Below, piece after piece: positions 44,094 to 53,131 of a stretch of 64,000 nucleotides of DNA; positions within the stretch are counted from its first letter, which is position 1; each line of letters opens with the position of its first letter. The notes under the pieces are model-generated. The model was not told the DNA's origin and searched no databases. It worked only from the letters and a program-made list of their open reading frames with translations. This DNA is from Naegleria lovaniensis (Eukaryota; Heterolobosea; Eutetramitea; Acrasida; Naegleriidae), in the NCBI RefSeq assembly GCF_003324165.1, contig NW_025407827.1:62001-126000 (forward strand), in the 5' to 3' direction. A program made the translations under genes and the position numbers.

Positions 44094-46064
44094 ATGAAAA
44101 ATAAAAAAACAAGCTTCACAGACACCACAAGCGCCGAATCAACGAAAAGCATATTTTCTAAGGCAAATTTAAAAATGCATTTATTGGTCATTTACAAAAA
44201 AATGCGTAAACGAAAACCTGTACTCTGGCATCTTGTATTAAACAACCCGTACATGGTGTTATTAATATTTGCAAATTTGGATATGACAACACTGTTTGGA
44301 AGTTGTAGTTTGGTGTGTAGAGAATGGTATGAATTGTTTTTTGATCCGAGTCTTGATGATGATTGTGGCTCGAGAGAACAGAACCATCATCATGAAAGGA
44401 CCAATGATGAATCATTCCGCAAATCTCTTCTCAAAATTGTGTATTTAAATTGTATGGCCCAAACGATGGGATTGAAAAAGCAATGGAATCATTATTATGC
44501 ATTGGACGATGAAGTATTTTTACATTTTGATGAAATTAAATCGGTCCTATTGAAAAACGATGAGTTAGCTGCGTTTTCTCAATTGCTCTCCAAATCGGAC
44601 AGGAAGAAGAAGAAGAAGCAGAACACTTGTAGAAAATATCTGACTATTAATTCCGTTTGTGAACTCATTCCAATGATTAGATATCCATACAAAGCCTTGA
44701 AATTTTCGAACGAAAATTCGAGACTGGTAAAAACCACTCAACATACTCAAACAAACGTGAAATCTTTTCCTCTTACCCGTTGGAAATTTGCATTGAGAAA
44801 TGACTGTAGTTTTTCGATTTGCCATTATTTAATGGCTCATACTTTTCGAGTTGACACAAAACTACGCTTGGACATTACATGTACAATGACACAGAAGAGC
44901 CTTCTTACGACACCCATATCCGTGTTTAATGAAAGGTCAATTTCTGTCATGAAAATAGAAATGGTGTATCATCCTCAATTTCAAAAACGATACAAGAACA
45001 AGTTCAATATCAATGGAAAGAAAGAATGCTACGTTTACTCAGTTTATTTATTATTTGCAGCTGGAGGAATATTATATTTGAAAAAGTATTTAATTTGTGA
45101 CTATTTGAGCGGAAATGTAGATTATGTGGAAGATGTGAACAATTATTTGAAACCGTTGAAATTGGAGAACCAGATCTATCGATCTCCCTCTCAGTTTTCA
45201 TTTACAGTCGGAGATTGGGACTCACAAACACTCGATATTGTCCTATTTATCGATCATGTTCGACAAATTGTGTATGTTTGTGTCGACAACATGTGTGTAT
45301 GTGGATTTACCAGCAATGAGCAAGCTCAAAAACACAAGCTTTACTTATATGCACCTCTACAAGTCGTCCCTTTTGAAAGTTTCAATTCAGATCGTCCATT
45401 ATTGTCTGCGTATGCATTTAATGTTACAAGGGCTGCTCAACAAGAAGGTATTACTTTGGCCAACCCCTCTCACTATTCTGACTTTGTGTTATTGGAACTC
45501 AAAATGGCATGTCACGAGGTTAGTTATAGGGAAGATGAAGGTTTTGTGTATGCCGAGAAATTCTATGTTGCTATTGCTAAAAAACTCGAATGTGATCATC
45601 AAGAACATCCATACTCCATTCAATGGAAACGTTTCTCTCAATTTCTGCTTTACAAGGAATTATCATTCAAAAGCTATGGAACAGATGGTTCACCCATGAT
45701 TTGTGCAAAATTTATCGATCAGGGACGACATCTCCAAGTCAAGGCTGACTATTATGAAACATCGTACGATGATAATTATGGAATCTATGAGCTAACTGTT
45801 ACATATGTCACACACACTCTAGTTTATAATTCCATGTCTTGTTCATCAAATTTCACCTCAATAGAAGATTTAAAAGGTGTAAACAACAATTTGACCTTTC
45901 CCCATCACTTGGTATTGGACACTTCACTGAATTTATGTATACCATCCTTTGATCGAGCCATGTTTGCAACGGATGTTTTGGAAGTGCTGACCTTTGATTT
46001 GAATAGTAGATGTGCGTTGAGAATAGATATATTGAATAAGAGATATGAATTGGTGTTTTTTTGA
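44094..46064 (+). CDS. F-box-like protein
   Basis: The frame has ATG codons at 44094 (MKNKKTSF) and 44175 (MHLLVIY); the first gives 656 residues but lies 8 bp from the start of the divergent gene, so the second may be real (629 residues). An F-box-like helix set is near the N-terminus: NNPYMVLLIFANLDMTTLF then CSLVCREWYELFFD. F-box proteins recruit substrates to SCF ubiquitin ligases. The remaining 550 residues are rich in strands and aromatic residues but show no WD, Kelch or LRR repeat that I recognise. A Lys-rich stretch follows residue 150. Confidence 0.62.
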   Translation: MKNKKTSFTDTTSAESTKSIFSKANLKMHLLVIYKKMRKRKPVLWHLVLNNPYMVLLIFANLDMTTLFGSCSLVCREWYELFFDPSLDDDCGSREQNHHHERTNDESFRKSLLKIVYLNCMAQTMGLKKQWNHYYALDDEVFLHFDEIKSVLLKNDELAAFSQLLSKSDRKKKKKQNTCRKYLTINSVCELIPMIRYPYKALKFSNENSRLVKTTQHTQTNVKSFPLTRWKFALRNDCSFSICHYLMAHTFRVDTKLRLDITCTMTQKSLLTTPISVFNERSISVMKIEMVYHPQFQKRYKNKFNINGKKECYVYSVYLLFAAGGILYLKKYLICDYLSGNVDYVEDVNNYLKPLKLENQIYRSPSQFSFTVGDWDSQTLDIVLFIDHVRQIVYVCVDNMCVCGFTSNEQAQKHKLYLYAPLQVVPFESFNSDRPLLSAYAFNVTRAAQQEGITLANPSHYSDFVLLELKMACHEVSYREDEGFVYAEKFYVAIAKKLECDHQEHPYSIQWKRFSQFLLYKELSFKSYGTDGSPMICAKFIDQGRHLQVKADYYETSYDDNYGIYELTVTYVTHTLVYNSMSCSSNFTSIEDLKGVNNNLTFPHHLVLDTSLNLCIPSFDRAMFATDVLEVLTFDLNSRCALRIDILNKRYELVFF

Positions 46065-46192
46065 GAGACTTTTACGACTCTTGACCGTTTCAAGCTTGCT
46101 ACAGAACATGCCTCAGTGAATCAGATAACTGAGAACTGATGAAGGGTGGATATATCATGACGCAAGAACAATGAATGCGATTGGATTTGAAT

Positions 46193-46780
46193 TTATTTGG
46201 AATTACATTGTAATTTCATTAAATTCTTCAACAGTTTACGGTAAGGAGAATTCTTCTTCTTGGCGCTCTTCTTGACCTTTCTTGCAATCTTTTTCAATAC
46301 CTTTTTAGCTTTTTGCAATTGCTTTCTCAATTTAGCTATTTGTTTTTTACACTTTCCAAAATGCTTCTTCTTCTTGCTTGCTCTTTTACAGGTCTTGTTT
46401 TTCAATTTGATGGAACGAACACATTTCACAATCTTGGAAGCTACCAATCGTCCCTTCTTCAACAATGGATCCTTCTTGACCAACTTGTTCATGATAGCTA
46501 AAGCCTTACCCTTTTTTCTCTTCTTATGTTTCTTTCTAAGTTTTTTCAACAAATCGATCATAGGTTGGTTGAATCCGTACAATGTAGTTGCAGCGGCCAC
46601 AACACTCTTTCCCTTCTTTTTCTTTCCCTTCTTGTTCTTGATGAAGGTCACAAAGAATAGAGTGTTGATGGCAGTTTCTTCTGCACTGTCATGTTCTGCT
46701 TGCACCAAAGAGGTGTACATGCACAACATGGCAATTGTGCACAACAGCAGCACAATCAAAGTCTTGAAAGAGGATTTCAT
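46193..46780 (-). CDS. secreted, extremely lysine-rich protein
   Basis: This is a single-exon protein of 195 residues. The first about 28 residues form a signal peptide (MKSSFKTLIVLLLCTIAM then LCMYTSLVQA, cut before EHDS). The mature part is strongly cationic: more than 50 Lys in the whole protein, arranged in many KK, KKK and KKKK runs, and only a few acidic residues near its start. Spacing such as QIAKLRKQLQKAKKVLKKIA favours amphipathic helices. Four Cys remain after the signal. I do not recognise a family. It could bind polyanions (DNA, membranes, bacterial surfaces) or act as an antimicrobial protein of a bacterivorous amoeba; this is inference. Confidence 0.75.
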   Translation of the reverse strand: MKSSFKTLIVLLLCTIAMLCMYTSLVQAEHDSAEETAINTLFFVTFIKNKKGKKKKGKSVVAAATTLYGFNQPMIDLLKKLRKKHKKRKKGKALAIMNKLVKKDPLLKKGRLVASKIVKCVRSIKLKNKTCKRASKKKKHFGKCKKQIAKLRKQLQKAKKVLKKIARKVKKSAKKKNSPYRKLLKNLMKLQCNSK

Positions 46781-47001
46781 ATTGAAACTATTTTTTTTTG
46801 ATATCCAAGTCGTGCGTTGGTCAAGTCAGTGAAATTATTGGATAGTAGCATACCATTTGAGGATTGTCAGTGATAATCACGAAAGATACGTGATGGTCTC
46901 TTGAGAACGACGTTTTGATGTCCGTTCCAATTTGCAGAATAGACCGGCAACCATTTCTCATTGCAACAATCGTTTAAAAATAAGATTAAAAATAAACAAA
47001 A

Positions 47002-47073
47002 GGGAGCATGGTCTAGTGGTATGATTCCTGCTTTGGGTGCAGGAGGCCGTGGGTTCGATTCCCACTGCCCAGT
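47002..47073 (+). tRNA. tRNA-Pro (anticodon TGG) or a tRNA-Pro-like gene
   Basis: Cloverleaf elements are clear: D-arm GTCTAGTGGTATGAT, anticodon stem CCTGC/GCAGG with loop TTTGGGT (anticodon TGG at 47034-47036), and T-arm GTGGG-TTCGATT-CCCAC. The A box (TGGTCTAGTGG) and B box (GGTTCGATTCC) are near perfect, and a T5 run directly downstream fits a Pol III stop. The acceptor stem is poor: GGGAGCA against TGCCCAG leaves mismatches at positions 1, 2 and 4. It may be a pseudogene, a transcript corrected by 5'-end editing, or a variant tRNA. No intron is present. Confidence 0.75.
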
Positions 47074-47203
47074 GGAAATTTTTACTTTGCGTTCAAAACA
47101 ACAAACCCTGTCAATCATGGATCCACATTTAAATCTTCTTTATTGGAAAAACATTCATTAATGGTTGTACTCCTCAGACAGGGAATGAATTCAATGAACC
47201 GAT

Positions 47204-47557
47204 TTATTTTGAGTTCTCACTATTCCCCTTCAAGTGGTCAATGGGATCGATCAAGTCCTTAAATCTTTGGAAACGTTCGGAATACCTTTGCCTTTTTGTT
47301 TCAGGTTGTAACTGATATCTTTCATCATATCGCTGCACCAATTCCCACCAATCCTTTGTCAAATTTTTGCATTCATTGATTTTAGAAATTTCAGGAGTAC
47401 GTGGGGCCTCATTCATGCCATCCATTAACACTTTGGCGTAGTTAGGAATTAATCTTCCTTGGTATAACTGTTCTCCTTGATTTGCCAATTTGAATGCTGC
47501 GACTAATTCCATACACTTGCTGTATTCTCTGTATCGCTTAAGTATTTCATTTTCCAT
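47204..47557 (-). CDS. small hypothetical protein
   Basis: This ATG-started single frame of 117 residues encodes a charged, helical protein with Tyr/Arg-rich segments (for example ILKRYREYSKCMELVAAF, KDWWELVQRYDERYQL, RFQRFKDLIDPIDHL). No family is recognised. It has no signal peptide or membrane span. The composition is coding-like and unlike the flanking AT-rich DNA, which is the main support. It could be a small helical adaptor or a mitochondrial assembly-type protein; this is a guess. Confidence 0.5.
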   Translation of the reverse strand: MENEILKRYREYSKCMELVAAFKLANQGEQLYQGRLIPNYAKVLMDGMNEAPRTPEISKINECKNLTKDWWELVQRYDERYQLQPETKRQRYSERFQRFKDLIDPIDHLKGNSENSK

Positions 47558-48206
47558 CTCAAACGATTCTTTTGATTGTGTATATTACCCAAGGCAACCT
47601 TAACAATCTCACCGAGTGGTGCAAACTGTTTCATAAATGGACTGTAAAAAACATTGGCGCTGGCCAAAATTATTCGTCACCCAATCAGGAAGATGTTTGG
47701 CTGTTGTGGTATTCTTTTGTGAAATGCAACGATTTATATGGCGCCAAAAAAAATTGTTGTGGCTGTCCTAACACTCCATTTCATACCCTTAAAAAACTTA
47801 TGATGTTGTGAAATGGAATGATCTAAGGGACATACTTTAGTTTAGAAATGTTCAAACATCGATTAAAAAAAACAGATACAACAATTTAAATATTGCTTGA
47901 ACAAAACTGTGAGAAGGATGGTTCAACAAGTTCAACACAATGTTTCTCTGTGTTTCATTGAAGTTCAACGATTCGAGTCATGCAACTCTCATTGATCTTT
48001 CCCACACACTTTATCATTTCCATTTCATTTCGAATCTGTAATGAAGAAACCAAGTAACGCAGACATTTATTCTTTCCAAAGTCTCTTGTACTTGGTTTCT
48101 CACTCCCTCGAAATACCTTCTATATTGAATTTGTCAAATAAAAGTGGGAACATCGAATCCTGTCAATTCTGGATGAATAGCAAAAAAAAACGTACTTCAC
48201 ACTCCT
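47558..48206. other. Intergenic stretch upstream of the subtilisin-like gene
   Basis: A plus-strand frame of 79 codons (47572-47811) is Cys/Trp-rich but starts at TTG, not ATG, so it is not called; it might be a terminal exon. Another plus-strand ATG frame (48041-48445) overlaps the subtilisin start in a different frame. The rest appears to be promoter and leader. Confidence 0.4.
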
Positions 48207-51200
48207 ATGGAACAAGCAACTCCGGTGTGGAAGCATCAACATGGGTCATCAACATGGACCCTCACGAGCTCACGCCTCGTGAAAAGTATCTTCTTGGCCG
48301 TGATGATGCTTCTAGCGGTTCTCACCCTGTCACTTGCCAACGCATCATCCTCACCCAGATCCATTCCTTTCGTCTCTCTCATTCACGAAGAGAATGCTCG
48401 TTCCTCCCACGAACAAACCACTCGTTCCTTCCAACTCAATCATGAAAACAATTTAATGAACAACTTGAATCAATTACAAACTCTCATGAATCGAAGAGAA
48501 ATGATTTCTTCCATTGTCTCTCCTCCTTCTTCCATGAAGAGAGATGAAAATATGGATTCCGAAACCATGATTGTGAAACAACTCGATGAACCTCGTAGTC
48601 AATTTATTATCAAATTGAAACATCAAGCAACACATTCACAACAACAACATGAATTTGTTCAATCGGTCATCCAATCTGGAAAACCTTTGGGTTATGGTGA
48701 TGTGTTTTCTGTGGTCATGAAAACTTCAGAAATCATTACTCATACGAGTGCATTGAACAACATGTTGGATGACAAACCCATTGAATGGATTGCTGAATAT
48801 GAACCAAGATTCAAGAGTGATTTGAATTTTCCAAAAATTCAACAATTAGCTCTCGAACAAATGAATTTGGAAAATCATGTCAAGAACTCGGAGAGTACTA
48901 CTACTAGTACTACTCGTGTCTCAGACAACAATAATATTAATAATACTGATGAAGACGTCGACCATGACAACTTGTTTGTGCCAGTTATTATTACCATTCT
49001 TCCTTCTCTAGATGCTGTACGTGTGAACAAGGAACTTGAAGAGGCCAAACTCATTGCTTCTGAATTGAATTTGAAATTCTCTCAATTATTTCCTTCGAAC
49101 AACAACAACAAGAAGATGCTTTCTCAAATTCATGTCACTGATCAGAACAAACTTGAAATGAGTTTCTCTCCTCTCATTGCTCAACAAGTGGGTGAAATTT
49201 TGAAAAATCATCCTCATGTACATTTCATTGAGAGAAGACATGTTTATCAATTGTTTAATAAGAAATCAAGTGTCATAATGCAAGGTTATGGTCCTTCTCC
49301 AAGTGTAGGAATGTCTGCCGTTCCTTTTTATGAAATGGGAATTTTAGGAAATGGACAAATTGTCGGAGTTTCAGATACAGGCATTGATTGGGATAATTGT
49401 TTATTTAGAGATGCTTTGAATCCAACCGTGAGAACCAATACTCTCAATTTTGATCATCGCAAAATTGTGAAATATGATACTGTGAGTGTTTATTCCGGTT
49501 GGACCACTTACACTTCGGATGGTCACGACGGAGTGGATGGTCACGGAACTCACGTCGCCGGTTCTGTGTGTGGCAGTATTCAAAATATGACGTATGATTC
49601 AAGTGTCAATCCAATCAATGAGTATCATGGAATAGCTCCCAATGCCAGACTCTATTTTACAGATTTACAAAAAACTGGAAATCCACAATTATTAATACCT
49701 TCATCGTATCAAACTGACATTTTCAAACCTGCGTATGACACCGGAGCAAGAATTTTCTCAAATTCATGGGGAGCAAGTGCTGAAGCTTACTTTTCATGTA
49801 GTTATGATTGTAAGGATTGTATTTGGAGAGTTTCAGTGAGTGGTTATAGAGCTGGACAGAGAGTGAGTGATGACACTTGTCGAGCATTGTTTGGAAGTGA
49901 CACTTGTTGCTCTGTTTTCAACAAGTATAACGCTCAATGTCAAGATGTGGATCAAGCATTATGGAAGAATCAAGATAGTATCATTCTTTTTGCACAGGTA
50001 AGGAATTTTTGAATTTGAAATTGATTGCTGACTTTTATGTAAGGGTAATTCTGGAGCAATTTCTTCGAAAGGAAATGTTGGATCTCCTGCAGTTGCAAAG
50101 AATTCAGTCTCTGTAGGTGCCAGTATGACTTCAAATGCTGCATTCCAAGATTCAGTTTATTATGAAGATTATAAAAACAAAATTCAAAATGCCGGATTGC
50201 CATTCTCTACTACTGCGGAATGTTGTTCCTATGTTGGAGAGAAGCAAGATATTGGTAAGTATTGTGAGGTGTCGATCGAGATGAATATTCAAATTTACCA
50301 ATGATTCAACTCAAAATTAAATTTGAAACAATGAATTTCTAAATTTGGGAAAAAAAAGTTCGAGGTTACTGCTGTCCAAGTGAAGTGAAAAGCAAGTATA
50401 CCAACAATCCAAGTATTTACAATGAGAACAATTTGGCTTACTTTAGCTCGAGAGGTCCAGCTGTTGGTGACAGAATCAAACCTGACGTCACTGGAATTGG
50501 TTACAATGTTGTTTCTGGCCATTCGGATGGTTCTACTAGCACAAATCAGTGCAGTACTATTGGTCCAGTTCAAGCTAATTCAGCAGCCCTCATGACCAAT
50601 CAAGGTATGTATTTGAATGGTGTTGAATGTGTGTCATCTTTGTGTGACCATTATTGTTCACATGTTTTGAAAATTTATTTCTAACTTTCAATCTTTGGAA
50701 AAAATCAAAATCTCTGAATGAACAACCACGTATTTCATACTACTACTCATATTGATCATTGAAATATTCACATTTACAGGAACTTCGATGGCAACTCCAT
50801 TGACTGCTGGAGCCGTTGCATTATTAAGAGAGTTTTTCCAAAACAAGAAGAGTATTATCACTCCAAGTGGTCCATTATTGAAAGCTGCTCTCGTTCATAG
50901 TTCCATTCCCATGTCAGGTTCAGTTGCATACTCTACCGATGAAACTCAACGACGAAAACTCTCCCAGTTGGGAACTCCAAACTCTTACGAAGGTTTCGGT
51001 CGAGTTTTTTTGGGAAGTTTATTGAACAATCAAGATGGCACTCCATTAAGTATGAGTATTAATGAAAAATCCTTCTCCAATACTGGTGAATCTCTTCGAT
51101 TATGTTTTAAGAGAAAGAGTACTCAAACTGTGAAAACTTCTCCATTCTTTAAGGCTACACTTGCTTGGTATGATTATCCTGGAAGTGTTGCTGTCACACC

Positions 51201-51726
51201 TCAATTAATCAGTGATTTGAATTTATTTGTTAATACCTATGTGAGCAGTAGTAGCAGTAGTGGAAATGACAATTCAAAACCTTCACAACTTACAGTCATT
51301 GCTGGTAATTATGGAAACAAATTGGACACAACGAATAATGTCGAAAGAATTGTTGTGGAACAATTGCCAGAAGTCTCCAATTCAGACAGCAATTCTTCTG
51401 TTTATGTGAGTGTTGCAGTTTATATTACATCAATCATGACAGGTGTGAGTCAACCATATGCCTTGTTATTGACCTATCCAACTGAGATGTTTGAACAAGT
51501 ATCAACAGATTCATGTGTCTATAGCACGGACTTGCCTGTTATTATTTCGGATGGAGCAATTGCTGGAATTGTTATTGGATCATTGTTGGCAGTGGTATTG
51601 GTAGTAGCTGTGATTGCAGTCATTGTGTATTTGGTGTTGAGAAGCCGTAAGGGAAAGGTACCTTCTCAACCAGGTATGCATGAAAATCTCATTTCAGATT
51701 ATGCTTATTATAGCAAGAGAAATTAA
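48207..51726 (+). CDS. membrane-anchored subtilisin-like serine peptidase, S8 (four exons)
   Basis: Exons 48207-49997, 50044-50254, 50359-50604 and 50780-51726 join in frame to 1064 residues. A hydrophobic signal or anchor segment lies at about residues 29-46 (SIFLAVMMLLAVLTLSLANA). A long pro-region precedes the catalytic domain. The triad is complete: Asp of VSDTGID (about 390), His of GHGTHVAG (about 446) and Ser of GTSMATP (about 752), which sits at the start of exon 4; the oxyanion Asn is in NSWG. A beta-rich region follows, then a membrane segment (AIAGIVIGSLLAVVLVVAVI, about 1010-1036) and a short tail ending YAYYSKRN. The peptidase should face the outside or the phagosome lumen. The first intron is only 46 nt. 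Confidence 0.9.
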
Positions 51727-51931
51727 GGTGTGAAAAATGTCAATACCCTTTTTTTTTAATACTCTGTAAATATGCAAGGTTGTTTCAATAGATTTAGTAT
51801 AAATAATTAAACCATTAATTTTCTATTAATTTATGCTGAATTTCACATTCATTTTCTAATAATTCCTGCTTGATAGAATGGTGTGAAAATATTGATTGAA
51901 TCCACAAAACTTTAATTAAAAATTGAAAAAA

Positions 51932-52462
51932 ATGTCATCATCGGAGCAACAAATATCCACCCCATCACCTCCCAAGAAAAGTAAACAAGAAGAAAAATTA
52001 CAGAAAATCCGAGAAAGTAGAACTCTTGAATTTATTCGTCCTCATCGGTGCGATATTCGTTTGGAAGAATTCTATGCTGGAACGTGGGCAACATTTAATC
52101 CACTTGTATCTTTTAAATTATTTTCAACCTATGTAAAATGTTTACGTTCCGAAGTTGGACAGGAGCCCACCACTCCACTTCATTACATTAGTGATGATGC
52201 CTATAATATTTACAAAAAAGTCTATCAAGATGGAAGAGTGAGGGGAAAGTTTTTTCAAAATACTGAAACTACAATGGCAAAAGAAAGGATAGCCCAAAAA
52301 CAACAGCAACAAACAACACTATCCACGTCAGCGACGACTAGGAATAACTTTGAAAATTCATCCATGACGGAAACAAACACACCTCAGAACACGAGTCAAA
52401 CTACCATTACGCAACAGCCAACTCTGACCTTACCTGAATTGCAAAGATTAAAGAAGAAGTAA
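51932..52462 (+). CDS. hypothetical protein with disordered Gln/Thr-rich tail
   Basis: The ATG at 51932 (MSSSEQQ), in an A-rich leader, gives 176 residues. The N-terminus is Lys/Glu-rich and helical, the middle (FIRPHRCDIRLEEFYAGTW then FNPLVSFKLFSTYVKC) looks folded, and the C-terminal third is Gln/Thr/Asn-rich. No family is recognised. It lies just left of the hairpin and the candidate transposon at 52643, and its own codon use is like the host genes, so it is probably a host gene. Confidence 0.55.
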   Translation: MSSSEQQISTPSPPKKSKQEEKLQKIRESRTLEFIRPHRCDIRLEEFYAGTWATFNPLVSFKLFSTYVKCLRSEVGQEPTTPLHYISDDAYNIYKKVYQDGRVRGKFFQNTETTMAKERIAQKQQQQTTLSTSATTRNNFENSSMTETNTPQNTSQTTITQQPTLTLPELQRLKKK

Positions 52463-52504
52463 TTCAAGACCCTCCTTCCACTCCTTGACACGAAGGGTTG
52501 TGAG

Positions 52505-52596
52505 AAATTATACTTTTGAAGTAAATTTAAGGGATTTGAAGTCAATTAGTTTATTACACTTGTAAATCTCTGAAATTTACTTCAAAAGTATAATTT
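52505..52596. repeat. 92-bp hairpin with perfect 24-bp inverted arms
   Basis: Arms 52505-52528 and 52573-52596 are perfect inverted copies of 24 bp (starting AAATTATACTTTTGAAG) around a 44-bp loop. It lies 42 bp after the stop of the previous gene. It could be a tiny foldback element or a structure at a 3' end. A TGAG occurs at the left edge and ATGAG at the right, possibly a short target duplication. Confidence 0.7.
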
Positions 52597-52659
52597 ATGA
52601 GAGAGGAGTGCGAAAATTTTCTCCGTTCGATCTATCGACCAACCTAGGAGCAGAAGGAA

Positions 52660-53000
52660 GCAGGTATACCGCATGAGTAATCAGAAAATAAGTGCGGTCA
52701 AAAATAAGACGTTTATCTACCATCGAAAAATACCGTCGATTAAAATACTGCTGGACGAATACGGATGGAGAATATCCCTGGTTAAAATACTGATGGATAT
52801 TAACCATGGCATCAAGGACGACATAATACAACAGGGCAATTACATGTGCATAATACTGGTCATCAAAATACCGTCGGAAAAGTAAATGAGGAAAATACTG
52901 ACCGACGAATATATGACATATTTTACTGCTCGACCAATACTGTCGGATGAAATACCACTGGCAAGATATGGACGGAGAATAATATTGACAAAATAATGAT
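52660..53000 (+). repeat. left subterminal repeats of the CACTA-like element
   Basis: At least five AATACTG units occur (around 52746, 52786, 52852, 52893 and 52938), with related AATACCG units around 52727 and 52866, many followed by G/C-rich YCGTCGG or TGGACGAA. They cluster just inside the left end and are inverted relative to those at the right end. Confidence 0.65.
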
Positions 53001-53131
53001 TGAAATTAATTATGATAACAACGACGGACAATACCTTCGGATTGGTTCGGATGAAAGTACCACGAATTATTTTCATCGATACTTTGTTGAATAAGACTTG
53101 TTGATTTTTGAAATATTTAGAAAATTAATAT

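Noticed and set aside
47572-47811. Cys/Trp-rich 79-codon frame on the plus strand
   Set aside because: It starts at TTG; without an upstream exon or a family match it cannot be supported.
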